Below, piece by piece: positions 16,614 to 26,680 of a DNA stretch of 64,000 bases. A program made the translations under genes and the position numbers. Every line of letters starts with the position of its first letter. Positions within the stretch are counted from its first letter, which is position 1. The DNA comes from Flexilinea flocculi (lineage in GTDB: Bacteria > Chloroflexota > Anaerolineae > Anaerolineales > Anaerolineaceae): the NCBI RefSeq assembly GCF_001192795.1, contig NZ_DF968180.1, positions 62,001-126,000 of the forward strand. The letters are read 5' to 3'. Below the pieces are notes generated by a model that saw nothing but the letters and a program-made list of their open reading frames with translations, had not been told where the DNA came from and did not search any database.

Positions 16614-17366
16614 ATGGAAGAAAATCAAATTAAAAAATTGTTAGCGTCAATCGCTCAAGGTGAAATTTCTGCTGAGGATGGATATAAAAAACTGCGAAAT
16701 TATCCATTTGAAAGTGTTGAAGGTTTTGCGGTTTTGGATCATCAACGGGAGATGCGGACTGGTTTCCCGGAAGTGATCTTTGGGCAGGGGAAGACGGATG
16801 ATCAGATTGTGGAGATTTTTCTGCGTCTGAAAGCAAAAAATCCGAATGTGATGGCAAGCCGCATTTCAGCGGAAGTCTATGCCCGCATCAAGGATAGGCT
16901 GCCGTTTGCAGTTTATGATTCAATGTCACGTATTCTGTATACCAAAGAAAAGGATGGCTCTATCCCTGGAATAACCGTGGTTACAGCGGGTACAGGGGAT
17001 ATTCCAGTTGCCGAAGAAGCTGCGTTAACCTGTGAGCTGATGGGTAATAAGGTGCAGCGCATCTATGATGTCGGTGTGTCCGGCTTGCATCGCCTGATTC
17101 ATCGTCTGGACGATGTACAGCAATCCAATGTCATCATCGTTGTCGCCGGTATGGAAGGCGCCCTGGCAAGTGTAGTCGGCGGACTGGTTCAATGTCCGGT
17201 CATTGCGGTTCCTACCAGTATCGGATATGGAGCGAGCTTTCACGGTCTGGCTGCATTACTGGCAATGTTGAACAGTTGTGCCAGCGGTGTCGCGGTGGTA
17301 AACATCGACAATGGCTTCGGCGCCGGCTGCATGGCTTCGCGCATTAATCAACTGGCAGGCAGGTGA
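16614..17366 (+). CDS. larB: LarB-type nickel pincer cofactor synthase (P2CMN synthase)
   Basis: A 250-residue protein with the PurE-like (AIR carboxylase) C-terminal domain: VVTAGTGDIPVAEEAALTCE, VVAGMEGALASVVGGLV and PTSIGYGASFHGLAALLAML, all diagnostic of LarB rather than PurE. The N-terminal 100 residues include the conserved HQREMRTGFPEVIFGQGK. LarB carboxylates and hydrolyses nicotinic acid adenine dinucleotide to start the nickel-pincer nucleotide cofactor of lactate racemase and related enzymes. The partners larC and larE are not in the window, so they must be elsewhere or the pathway is incomplete. The ribosome-binding site is weak. Confidence 0.92.
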   Translation: MEENQIKKLLASIAQGEISAEDGYKKLRNYPFESVEGFAVLDHQREMRTGFPEVIFGQGKTDDQIVEIFLRLKAKNPNVMASRISAEVYARIKDRLPFAVYDSMSRILYTKEKDGSIPGITVVTAGTGDIPVAEEAALTCELMGNKVQRIYDVGVSGLHRLIHRLDDVQQSNVIIVVAGMEGALASVVGGLVQCPVIAVPTSIGYGASFHGLAALLAMLNSCASGVAVVNIDNGFGAGCMASRINQLAGR

Positions 17367-17420
17367 TTCAGTTTTTACAATCATGATTCCCTTTTACTGG
17401 CATTTGCACCTGCACTTCAG

Positions 17421-17483
17421 CAGCAATTCGAAATATGGATTGACTTTTCTAATAAAGGATTCTTTTGATATTTCAAATTACTG
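17421..17483. repeat. Short-form TTCGAA element (63 bp, no hairpin)
   Basis: CAGCAATTCGAAATATGG and TATTTCAAATTACTG are joined by a short AT-rich centre with no hairpin. A second decayed copy (CAATTTGAGATGTAG to TTATATTGCTG) follows directly to about 17562. The short form shows that the ends can exist without the hairpin. Confidence 0.75.
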
Positions 17484-17627
17484 GCAATTTGAGATGTAGA
17501 TCGACTTTTTGAATAAAAAGCGACACCTTCATATACATAAAATCTTATATTTATATTGCTGCAAAATTTTGGCTTAGATTCATTGGATATCAATTTTTCT
17601 GATGGAATAGAAGAGATGGACGGTTAA

Positions 17628-20111
17628 ATGGATTCCAGAAAGATGAAATGGTTTTATCGCTTGTCATTAGCTGAAGGGATCCTATGCCTCGGATTTTACC
17701 TTTTTTCTCCGGGCGGCAGCGGTGAAGGACAGCTTTTCTCTTTCAGCAAGATTCGTATTTTCCTGATTTTGCTGACTATGGCTGGAATTATTAAATATCT
17801 TTTCCCGCTAATCAACAAGCATTTTTTTGGATGGGTTCAATCCAAGCTCCGGATTGCTTCTATCCGTTTCTTCTTGCTCATATGGTCTCAACTGCTGATC
17901 CTCGGTGTAGTCAGCGGATTAAGGACCTTGTGGCTTCTGTATCATTCCACAGGACTCTATACCTGGCAGGCTGCTTATCAACGCTTGTTCCCGTTGCTGC
18001 TATGGGTTGTCCTTATCTGTCTTCAAATCTTATTGTTCCTGCTGCTGGATTCAGCTCCGCAATTCAAATTCGCTTATCGTTCAGAATCCGGATTATGGCG
18101 ACGATTTTTCGTGTTAATCCTGATTGGACTCGCTGCAGGGATCTATGTGTATCGGACGCGGATCGGATTGGTGAAGGATAACAACTTCTTTGGAAAACCG
18201 ACAGTGCCGCTACTGGAGTGGCATCTTTTGGCAGGATTTCTTTTCAGCCTGATATGGATTATCTTGGACCAATGGAGAGCCAAAAAGATTCCGCACTCGA
18301 TAATCCGTTTGCTTCCGCTCCTGATCTGGCTGCTTGCAGTCGGAATCTGGTTGAGTATACCCAATCAGGAGGGCTTTTTTTCTCCTCCGGGCAGAGCACC
18401 GAATTATGAAGTATATCCGTTTTCGGATGGCTCATTTTATGGCCATTATGCACGCAGTTTGGCGGAAGGGATGGGTTTCAAAGGGGATGATATTCCACCA
18501 CGGCCGCTCTATATTTTGATTTTAGCAATCTTCCATTTAATAGCCGGAAATCAATATCAATCCGTGATCCTTTTACAGACACTCTTGCTGGCATTGCTGC
18601 CGGTTCTGGTATATCTGATAGGCAAAGACCTGCATAGTGTGAGCGCTGGAATCGGCGCAGCCTGGCTGGTCATCCTGCGGGAAACCAACGCCATACTCAG
18701 CGCTCCGTTTGGTCACAATGTTTCTACGACGAAATATTTCTTTTCCGATTTACCAACAGCGCTGGCTTGTGCCTTTTTCGTGTGGATGTTGATCCGCTGG
18801 CTGAACAAGCGGAAACAAAATTCAGCGGAATCACTTTTTTATGCATTATTATCCGGCGGTAGTCTGGGAATCATGACACTGATTCGGACACAAAGCCTTT
18901 CCTTGTTGTTTGTGGCGATTCCTGTAATGCTGGCGGGGATCCGAAAGGATCGCAAATACGGGTTCCTGGAAGGCGGATTTTTTACGATTGCCATTCTTTG
19001 CTGTCTAACGCCATGGCTGATCCGGAACCAGCGCATTACGGGCAGTTTTATTTTTGATCACCCGATGACACAAACCGGTGAAATGGCAGCCAGTTATAAT
19101 TTGGGCGGATTGGATATGACGCGCTCTGACGGGATGAATGATGCCGAGTATTCTGATATGCTGACGGATGTGATTCGAAAATCAATTCAGACATATCCAA
19201 GAGAGATTTTGGCTTTTATTGGCGCTCATTTTGCGAATAACGAAATCAGCAACCTGCGTTTATTCCCGCTGCGAGATGAACTTACTGCTCCCGAAGATAT
19301 CATAAAACCTCGGACGGCTTTTTGGGAGACATTGGACAGCGCCAATCTCAGCAGCTATCATCTCATTTTTCTGGGGTTGTCCTATGCAGTCATCGGATTG
19401 GGTATTGCAGCCGGGATGAAAAAAAATTCGGGCAGCGGTCTGATTCCGATTTTGATATGCCTGTTATATAATCTCAGCACGGCTGTCGGACGTTATTCCG
19501 CCGGGAGATATCTGATACCGGTAGATTGGATTCTTTTCTTATATTTTTCGATTGGTCTGGCGGAATGGATGATGATGATGGTTCGTCTGAGCGGACATGA
19601 ACAGATTTTAGAGATCAGGAAAGATGCAGACGAAGCTGTAAAAGAAAAATCGGTGAACCTGACCAGGAAAAGTGCAGTCTGGCTATTGATTTTTTTAATC
19701 ATCGGTTTATCTTTGCCGCTCAGTGAAAAATGGATTCCTATGCGATTTATTCCGGCTACAAAGGAAGAAGTTTTTGCGAAATTGCATGTGGCTGCTTCTG
19801 ATTTTGACAAAGAAGGCTTGATCGTGAATAAAGCAATCGCAATATATCCGCGTTATTATGCAGCGGGTGAAGGGGAACCGGAAAGTGCGAAACAAGGCTA
19901 TGGGGTTGCTGCATATGGACGGCTGGTATTTCTGACTTTGGCGCCGAATGGTTTTGGCACCATCGAATTAAAAACCGATTCAGTTCCGGAATATTTTCCG
20001 GATGGTGCAACCATCTGGATGATCGGACATGAAAACGGCGCTACATCCGTTGCCGAACGCGTGTTGGTTGAACGGAACAATAGTGATGTTGTCTATTACG
20101 GAAAAAAATAG
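17628..20111 (+). CDS. Large GT-C-like polytopic membrane protein (ArnT/PMT-related)
   Basis: An 827-residue protein with about 12 or more membrane segments concentrated in residues 10-480 and 560-690, and a C-terminal soluble tail (about 700-827). After the fifth or sixth segment comes a charged loop with EVYPFSDGSFYGHYARSLAEG, resembling the acidic first external loop of GT39/ArnT-type polyprenyl-phosphate-dependent glycosyltransferases. It is probably a membrane glycosyltransferase acting on a lipid-linked sugar outside the cell. It opens a same-strand cluster of similar proteins. Exact donor and acceptor cannot be inferred. The ATG has a weak purine-rich site upstream. Confidence 0.7.
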   Translation: MDSRKMKWFYRLSLAEGILCLGFYLFSPGGSGEGQLFSFSKIRIFLILLTMAGIIKYLFPLINKHFFGWVQSKLRIASIRFFLLIWSQLLILGVVSGLRTLWLLYHSTGLYTWQAAYQRLFPLLLWVVLICLQILLFLLLDSAPQFKFAYRSESGLWRRFFVLILIGLAAGIYVYRTRIGLVKDNNFFGKPTVPLLEWHLLAGFLFSLIWIILDQWRAKKIPHSIIRLLPLLIWLLAVGIWLSIPNQEGFFSPPGRAPNYEVYPFSDGSFYGHYARSLAEGMGFKGDDIPPRPLYILILAIFHLIAGNQYQSVILLQTLLLALLPVLVYLIGKDLHSVSAGIGAAWLVILRETNAILSAPFGHNVSTTKYFFSDLPTALACAFFVWMLIRWLNKRKQNSAESLFYALLSGGSLGIMTLIRTQSLSLLFVAIPVMLAGIRKDRKYGFLEGGFFTIAILCCLTPWLIRNQRITGSFIFDHPMTQTGEMAASYNLGGLDMTRSDGMNDAEYSDMLTDVIRKSIQTYPREILAFIGAHFANNEISNLRLFPLRDELTAPEDIIKPRTAFWETLDSANLSSYHLIFLGLSYAVIGLGIAAGMKKNSGSGLIPILICLLYNLSTAVGRYSAGRYLIPVDWILFLYFSIGLAEWMMMMVRLSGHEQILEIRKDADEAVKEKSVNLTRKSAVWLLIFLIIGLSLPLSEKWIPMRFIPATKEEVFAKLHVAASDFDKEGLIVNKAIAIYPRYYAAGEGEPESAKQGYGVAAYGRLVFLTLAPNGFGTIELKTDSVPEYFPDGATIWMIGHENGATSVAERVLVERNNSDVVYYGKK

Positions 20112-20153
20112 GTTTTCGGGCAGCGATTGCCCGATTGTCAGGAGGGAAATACA

Positions 20154-21161
20154 ATGAAATTTCTGATTGCAGGATACGGTTCTATTGGCAGAAGGCATTT
20201 ACGAAATCTGCAGTTATGCGGAGAAAATGATTTGTTTCTGCTGCGATCCCATCAAAGCACATTGCCAGAGGATGAAATCCGGCATATTCCGGTGGTAACC
20301 GATATTGAAGAGGCGTTGAAACAGAAGCCGGATGGTGTAATCATCGCTAATCCGACTGCTTTCCATCTGGATGCTGCTATTCCGGCAGCCAGAGCCGGCT
20401 GTTCGATTCTGATGGAAAAACCGATTTCTAACAGCCTAGAGCGGATTTCAGAGTTGAAAACCGCGTTATCCGATGGGAAAGGAAAGCTCTTAATGGGTTT
20501 TCAATATCGGTTTCATCCCGGTTTGATCAAAGCGCGCGAATTAATGGGATCGGGCAGTATCGGACGTCCGCTGTATTTCAGAGTATCCTGGGGAGAATAT
20601 CTGCCGGGATGGCACCCATGGGAAGATTATCGAAAAAGTTACAGCGCGCGCTCGGATCTGGGCGGCGGCGCTGCGCTGACATTATGCCATCCTTTGGATT
20701 ATATCCGCTGGCTGTTTGGAGAAGTGTCCATGCTGTGGGGTTTCAGCGGAAAAATCAGTGATCTGGAAATCTCGGTGGATGACCTTGCTGAAATTGGACT
20801 GCAGTTGGACAATGGTATGGTCGGTACCGTTCATCTGGATTATTTCCGCAGGCCTGGCAATAATGAAATGGAAGTTGTCGGATCCGATGGCGTCCTCCAT
20901 TGGGATAATCAGACTGGAATCGTGACCATTCATAAAACAACACTTCCTTCAGAACAGACATTTCAGCAGCAGGAAGGATTTGAACGTAACTGGCTGTTTC
21001 TGGATGAGATGCGGCATTTCATCGCTGTGACAAAAGGTGAAGCCGATCCATCTTGCACACTGGATGACGGTGTGATCACGGAACAGATGGTAATTGCTTT
21101 GAAACATTCCTGGAATGAAAAGCGAATGATTCCAATAGCAGAGGTGAAGGCTCTTGTATAA
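20154..21161 (+). CDS. Gfo/Idh/MocA-family NAD(P)-dependent oxidoreductase
   Basis: A 335-residue protein. The N-terminal Rossmann fold has IAGYGSIGRRHLRNL for the dinucleotide and the family segment LMEKPISNSLERI (EKP motif with catalytic-region Lys). The C-terminal alpha/beta domain has GGGAALTLCHPLDYIRWLFG with the conserved DxxxxH-like residues. Such enzymes oxidise or epimerise sugars, including nucleotide sugars. The frame is open from 20127, but AGGAGGG lies just before ATG 20154 and the protein there begins directly with the Rossmann strand. It sits inside the membrane glycosyltransferase cluster, so it may make or modify a donor sugar. Confidence 0.88.
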   Translation: MKFLIAGYGSIGRRHLRNLQLCGENDLFLLRSHQSTLPEDEIRHIPVVTDIEEALKQKPDGVIIANPTAFHLDAAIPAARAGCSILMEKPISNSLERISELKTALSDGKGKLLMGFQYRFHPGLIKARELMGSGSIGRPLYFRVSWGEYLPGWHPWEDYRKSYSARSDLGGGAALTLCHPLDYIRWLFGEVSMLWGFSGKISDLEISVDDLAEIGLQLDNGMVGTVHLDYFRRPGNNEMEVVGSDGVLHWDNQTGIVTIHKTTLPSEQTFQQQEGFERNWLFLDEMRHFIAVTKGEADPSCTLDDGVITEQMVIALKHSWNEKRMIPIAEVKALV

Positions 21162-22974
21162 TTCTTTGCGCAAAAAACCATTTTTATTCTTCCTGCTGTG
21201 GTTCTGCATACTGGCAGTTGCTTTTACCTGGCCGCTGTGTCAGCATATTTTTCGCGAAATAGCTGGCGAGATTGGCGATAACATCTATTTCATCTGGATG
21301 ATCGGATGGCTGCAGAAAGCGCTATTTGTTCTCCATACCAATCCTTTGAACGTTTCGTTTCTGAATTACCCGGAAGGCTGGAACATGGCGCGGACAGAAA
21401 TGGCGCCGGCGCAATTGGTGCAGGCATTGCCGTTTTCTTTAATTGGCGGTGAAACTTTCGGATACAACATGTCACTGTTGGTGAGTTTCGTCCTGTCCGG
21501 TTTATTGATGTGTTATTGGGTGCGTCATTTGACGGGTTCGAACTGGGCTGGACTGATCAGCGGGACAATTTTTGCCTGTCTCCCTTATCGGCAGGCACAT
21601 TTTCTGATCGGCCATCTGAATTTGTCCGGCACACAATGGATACCCCTGTTTTTCTGGGGATGGTTTGACCTGCTGAAGCCGGGATTGAATCAGATTCGGA
21701 AAAAATCCGCTTTTCTGGCAGCGCTCGGTTTAAGTTTGACCGCTCTGTGTTCACAATACTATTTCTTTATGTTATGTCTGATTGCTGGATTTCAGCTCTT
21801 GATCCAATTTCTGTTCATTGAAAAACAGCGTCTGAAAGATCGGAATACCTGGCTTTCATTGGGATTTTTTATTCTGTTTTCGATACCCTTAGTGGCTGCA
21901 GCGGAATTGCCATTCTTGGCTTTGGCAGGATCAGGTGGGATGCCTGACCGTGATTGGGGTGCGGCAAGAATGTATTCCGCTGGATTGACTGATTTTCTGC
22001 TCCCGGGAACCATGCATTTCGCATTTGGCGAATGGGTTGGAAGTCATTTTAATCGGGATCTTTGGAATGAAGCGACCTTGTATGTCGGCGTCATCGCTCT
22101 GGGACTTATGATCTATGGGTTGATTCATAAAAAGGGAGGAACATCCTGGGTATGGTCGATAATCTTGAGCGGGACGATCACCGGTCTGGTGTTTGCGATG
22201 GGGACGGATCTGCATTGGAATGGCACTCCGGTCGAAATATCGCTTCCGGTTTTCCTGCAGGCTCGTCTGGATCGTGAAACGATTCCTCTCATATTGCCGG
22301 GATTTGTTTTCTTCAAATTCTTTCCATTTTTTGGAAAGCTTCGCGCCATGATGCGATTTGGTCTATTTACATTGATTCTCATCGCCTGCGGAGCCGGATT
22401 TGGTTTTGCTGAGCTGCTGAGACGAATAAAATCCAATCAACGCTGGATCGTTACGGTCATAACCGTCTGTTTGATCCTATTTGAATTCTTTCCGGAACCG
22501 ATTCAGCAATTCTCGGAAATTAAACCACGTCCGGTTGATGAATGGCTTGCCGCGCAGCCGGGGAAAGGTTCCGTGATGCGGATTCCTTTCTATCTGAACG
22601 ATGACCAGGCTGGCACGTATTATACGCTATATCATGAAAAGCCTTTTATTGGCGGATTTTTTAATGCCTTTCCTCCTCCTCAATACAGTGCTATCAAAGG
22701 CTTGATGGAGACTTTTCCTTCGAGAGAATCGCTGGCTGAGGCAAATCAGTTGGGAGTTGAGTATTTTCTAATTGAGAAGCGAGAGGTAGAAGCTGCTATT
22801 CAGCGTAGTGATGATGAATTCGGCTGGGAAAGTCTGGATGCGCTGCTGGCTGCTTGTGATAAAAGCGGGCTGAAATTGGCAGGAACATTCGGCGATGTGA
22901 TTGTGTATCTGAATCGAGAGGAAGAATGCGCGGAATGCAAATGGTTGAAAGAATCCTTGAGAAATTCGCAGTAA
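21154..22974 (+). CDS. GT-C-like polytopic membrane protein
   Basis: A 606-residue protein with about 11 membrane segments and a soluble C-terminal region of about 150 residues. It starts with TTG at 21154, preceded by GAGGTG, and overlaps the oxidoreductase gene by 8 bp, implying coupled translation. The first external loop contains GEIGDNIYFIWMIGW, an acidic D/N motif after segment 1 as in GT-C enzymes; the later EFFPEPIQQF followed by a periplasmic domain is common in uncharacterised GT-C proteins of Chloroflexota. It is likely part of surface glycan synthesis. Confidence 0.65.
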   Translation: MYNSLRKKPFLFFLLWFCILAVAFTWPLCQHIFREIAGEIGDNIYFIWMIGWLQKALFVLHTNPLNVSFLNYPEGWNMARTEMAPAQLVQALPFSLIGGETFGYNMSLLVSFVLSGLLMCYWVRHLTGSNWAGLISGTIFACLPYRQAHFLIGHLNLSGTQWIPLFFWGWFDLLKPGLNQIRKKSAFLAALGLSLTALCSQYYFFMLCLIAGFQLLIQFLFIEKQRLKDRNTWLSLGFFILFSIPLVAAAELPFLALAGSGGMPDRDWGAARMYSAGLTDFLLPGTMHFAFGEWVGSHFNRDLWNEATLYVGVIALGLMIYGLIHKKGGTSWVWSIILSGTITGLVFAMGTDLHWNGTPVEISLPVFLQARLDRETIPLILPGFVFFKFFPFFGKLRAMMRFGLFTLILIACGAGFGFAELLRRIKSNQRWIVTVITVCLILFEFFPEPIQQFSEIKPRPVDEWLAAQPGKGSVMRIPFYLNDDQAGTYYTLYHEKPFIGGFFNAFPPPQYSAIKGLMETFPSRESLAEANQLGVEYFLIEKREVEAAIQRSDDEFGWESLDALLAACDKSGLKLAGTFGDVIVYLNREEECAECKWLKESLRNSQ

Positions 22975-24569
22975 TCACTGCGGCTGCGGTTGGCATTTAC
23001 ATGCTGGCTGTGAGTATGCGGCTTGGACCCGGTGTGGGTGGCGATGCAGTGATTTATATTACCTCAGCAAAAAATCTGCTTGCCGGCAACGGGTTGGGTT
23101 TGGTCAATCCGGCTGGAGATTTCCGATTGCTGCCATATTTTCCCCCGTTTTATCCCTTATTCCTGGCTTTCTTTGGCTTGCTTGGATTTTCCATCGCCAA
23201 AATAGCCGGAATACTCAATATAGTTCTCTTTACACTGACGATCATCCTAATCGGTCTATGGATCAAGAGAACGACGAAAAATACAGTGGCGAGTTTTTTG
23301 GGAAGCTTGCTGCTGGCATGTTCCCCGATCCTTATCCCGGCCTATTCCTGGGCGATGTCCGAGCCGTTGTGCATTTTTCTGGGCACGACCGGTTTGATTT
23401 TATTCGATCGCTATCTTGAATACCACACACCACGATCTCTTATCGGCAGCGCGATCTGCTGCGGTTTGTCATTTCTGACCCGATATAGTGCTGCGGCTTA
23501 TATCGCTATGGGGGGCATTTTTCTGCTTTGTTTCCAAAAGCAGGAGCTGAAAAAAAGGATCAGCAGCGCTTTTCAATTTGGGTTGATTTCTATATTTCCC
23601 ATGATTCTGTGGCTTGTTTATGATCTGCAAAAAACAGCCACTGTAGCGTCCCGCAGCATGATGCAGAGCACAGACTTTAATGCGGAAATGACTCGTTTCA
23701 ACGAACAAATGAAATCAGTTTTCCTGCAATGGCTGATCCCTGATTCCTGGATCGAAAATCCTGTTTATCCGGCATGGATAAATGAAATTCTTTATGTTCT
23801 TGTGATTCTGCTGCCTCTTGTAAGTCTGCTATACGGTATTTTCCGGAATCTTCGGAAACGATCCTCGGTTCCTGAACAATGGATTCCCCGCATGGACAAC
23901 ATGCTATTGATATTGAGCGGATTCTATTTTATCTATTGGATCGTGATCTTTGGCGTCTCTGTGATGACGTTCCCTCCCATTACGATCGGACCCCGCATGT
24001 TTACACCGATCCATGTTGCATTTCTGTGGCTGCTGGCAATTCTCTTTGCCTGGATCGATATGGCACTGAAAAAAAAGCCGTATCTGCGTGTCATCAGCAT
24101 GATTCTGTTGTTTGGTTTTACGGCTTTCTATGGCTTAAGAGCCATCCGCATCGCTCATCAGAATGCGATTGACGGATTGGGGTATCATGCAGTTCGCTGG
24201 AAGGAATCGGATGTGGTTGATTATCTGAGGGAGAATGTCCCTCAGGATCAGTTGATCGTCACGAATGAAGAGACAGCTCTTTTATTTTTAATGAATCGCA
24301 CATCCTGGCCGATGCATGAGGTTTATGTTCAGGAACCCGATCCGGATTTTTACCATTATGAAACGGGTCCCGTAAAAGCGACGGATTTTGGGCGTGCCGC
24401 ATTTCAGAGAGGCGAAGCGCTGCTGGTCGTTTTCGATTCCTTTGAGGATCAGATGCAGGGAATTTATGGCGAAAATACGAAAACCAGGATTTCCACTTTA
24501 CTCGAAAACCTGCAAGTTGTCTTTGACGGGGATGACGGAACGATATACCAATTAAATCAGGATTCATAA
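22926..24569 (+). CDS. GT39-like (ArnT/PMT-type) glycosyltransferase, membrane
   Basis: A 547-residue polytopic protein. Right after the first membrane segment lies VGGDAVIYITSAKNLLAGNG, the G-D-(S/A)xxY loop seen in GT39/RgtA-like enzymes, where the Asp is the catalytic metal/lipid-phosphate residue. About ten membrane segments and a C-terminal soluble part of roughly 120 residues follow. It overlaps the preceding gene by 49 bp and has AGAGGAAG before its ATG. It presumably transfers a sugar from a polyprenyl phosphate at the outer membrane face. Confidence 0.75.
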   Translation: MRGMQMVERILEKFAVITAAAVGIYMLAVSMRLGPGVGGDAVIYITSAKNLLAGNGLGLVNPAGDFRLLPYFPPFYPLFLAFFGLLGFSIAKIAGILNIVLFTLTIILIGLWIKRTTKNTVASFLGSLLLACSPILIPAYSWAMSEPLCIFLGTTGLILFDRYLEYHTPRSLIGSAICCGLSFLTRYSAAAYIAMGGIFLLCFQKQELKKRISSAFQFGLISIFPMILWLVYDLQKTATVASRSMMQSTDFNAEMTRFNEQMKSVFLQWLIPDSWIENPVYPAWINEILYVLVILLPLVSLLYGIFRNLRKRSSVPEQWIPRMDNMLLILSGFYFIYWIVIFGVSVMTFPPITIGPRMFTPIHVAFLWLLAILFAWIDMALKKKPYLRVISMILLFGFTAFYGLRAIRIAHQNAIDGLGYHAVRWKESDVVDYLRENVPQDQLIVTNEETALLFLMNRTSWPMHEVYVQEPDPDFYHYETGPVKATDFGRAAFQRGEALLVVFDSFEDQMQGIYGENTKTRISTLLENLQVVFDGDDGTIYQLNQDS

Positions 24570-26405
24570 ATGATCTTTTTTGGAACCCTTGGCTTGTTAC
24601 AGATTTTGGCATTACCCGGCTTGATCCTGATCAAAGCGTTAAAAGTTCGCGGCGGACTTGTAGAGCGCATGATTTATTGCTTCCCGCTCAGTTTGCTGGT
24701 GAATTATCTGGCTGTCTTTCTCCTCACTGTGGCAGGTATTTATATCCGGCTGGTTGTACTCATCTTGATAGCTTTGGAAATCTTCTTGCTGGTATACCTT
24801 TTTCGCAGCAGTTTGCGCCAGCCGTTTTCTGCAATGATCCAAAGATTCTATGCCGCGTTTGTCTCGGAACTCAATCCTTTTCATCAGATGGTACCGAACA
24901 ATAAGGGAGTTTATTCGATCCTTTCTTTCGGAATCTGGATTGTGTTTGGCTGCAGCGCAGTGTCCGCTGTGCTCTGGGGTTTGCATGTCTGGAGGTTGAA
25001 TTTCGGGACGATCTTCAGCGGTCAGGACACACTTTTTTCCTGGAATACCTTTGCCGAAAGCTGGGCTCAGAATCTAATTCCTGTCAGTCATGGTGCTTAT
25101 CCTCAGTTGGTTCCGACAAATTGGTCTCTGAGCTATGTACTGCAAGGTAAGGATGCAGTTCAGCTTTTTAACACCTTGATTCCGCCAGTTTTCTTTTTAC
25201 TGATATTTGTGATGTTATTCGATCTGGGTTTTCAAAAACGAGAAAGTGGATTTTTTATTGCTGCAGTTATTGCGCGATACATGATGAAAAAATTGATGGG
25301 CGATCAAATTGCGGATGGATACATGGATGTGCCGGTATCCTTTATGAGCTTGCTGGCTGTGTATACGCTCCTGAAAGGTATTGAAAAGGACAAATTTGGA
25401 CAGTTCCAGACAATTATTCTCGCAGTTGTTTTTGCTTCCGGAGCCGCCATTACAAAACAGGCTGGATTGATGATTCTGGCTCTGACACCATTTTTCGCAG
25501 CTATTTGGCTGAAAGATGGCATTGCTTGTATCAGCCGTAGAAAATTTTTTCTCATCCTGTTGATTCCCTGCATGGTCGTTCTGCCTTGGTATTTGCTCTG
25601 CTGGATTAACAGCAGAGTTCCTGATCCAGCAAGCGGCGAACTGCTGGCAGATGGAATCAGACAATTCAACGAACGTTATGAATGGTCTCATAAACTGTTT
25701 TTAGCCCGGCAATCTTTGGGAAAATATGTTGTCTTTTTTATACTTAGCATAATCGGACTGCCGCTGATCCCCAAACGATATCGGCTTCCTTTCTTTTTGT
25801 GTTCCTGGCCATTAGTAATTGTCTGGGCTGCCTTTTTCTCTTATGATGCCCGAAATCTTGCCTGTGCTCTGCCTTTCATCGCGCTTTCTTCCGGTATGGC
25901 AGTGGATGGCGGAATCCGTTGGATAGCGGACTTAACCGGTATGAGGAAAATCAGTCAAATAAAAGTCTGGATTCCGCTGACTTTGCTGATCGTCGCCCTG
26001 CTGATTGGCCTCTGGTTTTTATTACCGGAAGCGGAACTGTCAGAAGTGCAGCGGTTAAAACAACGGGAACTTTTTGGCAAAGAACTGAATGAAGAATTGC
26101 TCTATGGAATTATTGGTGAAGAACACCATGAAAAGGATATCCTGACGGATTATCCGGCGTATTTCCTGAGCGGATATAAAGATTGCTGCGAAATGGCTGA
26201 TTTTTCCGACGCACCAGCTTTTGAATGGCTTCTTTCCAAGGGTACCATTCGATATATCTTAATTCCAGAACAAATTCAAAATCACTCTCAGGATTCGGCG
26301 GTTGTACTTGATAAGTGTGTACAAACCGGACTATGCAGACAGGTTGGCTGCAGCGCCGGTTATTATGAACCTTATTGTCTGTATACTGTCTCTGAATCTA
26401 AATGA
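24570..26405 (+). CDS. Polytopic membrane protein of the glycan cluster
   Basis: A 611-residue protein with about 11-12 membrane segments and a 110-residue C-terminal soluble end. Its ATG follows the stop codon of the preceding gene with no gap, so it belongs to the same operon. The external loop SGQDTLFSWNTFAESWAQN and the following PTNWSLSYVLQG suggest a GT-C-like architecture with an acidic loop, but I do not recognise a specific family. It ends the cluster. An imperfect stem (GCGCTTCCGATAATCCGAAAGCG, about 26450) downstream might be a weak terminator. Confidence 0.6.
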   Translation: MIFFGTLGLLQILALPGLILIKALKVRGGLVERMIYCFPLSLLVNYLAVFLLTVAGIYIRLVVLILIALEIFLLVYLFRSSLRQPFSAMIQRFYAAFVSELNPFHQMVPNNKGVYSILSFGIWIVFGCSAVSAVLWGLHVWRLNFGTIFSGQDTLFSWNTFAESWAQNLIPVSHGAYPQLVPTNWSLSYVLQGKDAVQLFNTLIPPVFFLLIFVMLFDLGFQKRESGFFIAAVIARYMMKKLMGDQIADGYMDVPVSFMSLLAVYTLLKGIEKDKFGQFQTIILAVVFASGAAITKQAGLMILALTPFFAAIWLKDGIACISRRKFFLILLIPCMVVLPWYLLCWINSRVPDPASGELLADGIRQFNERYEWSHKLFLARQSLGKYVVFFILSIIGLPLIPKRYRLPFFLCSWPLVIVWAAFFSYDARNLACALPFIALSSGMAVDGGIRWIADLTGMRKISQIKVWIPLTLLIVALLIGLWFLLPEAELSEVQRLKQRELFGKELNEELLYGIIGEEHHEKDILTDYPAYFLSGYKDCCEMADFSDAPAFEWLLSKGTIRYILIPEQIQNHSQDSAVVLDKCVQTGLCRQVGCSAGYYEPYCLYTVSESK

Positions 26406-26680
26406 ATATCGATCGAATTCAACCACGAAAAGAAGAGTGAACAACAGATAGCGCTTCCGATAATCCGAAAGCGTTATGGATATTTTGATCTCTTGATTTG
26501 GTGGGAATTGCCTGAAAAATCGGGACGAAATAAAAAGTTATTGTAAAATTAAATTGCTACAGCGATAATTTACAGAAATTTTTTGCAGAATAACCAATCT
26601 CATCCTTTTGAATGAATATTTGAATTGATTGGTTTAAAAATGATGCTTTCGTGCGAAAAATGGGAAGGATCATGTTTTTA

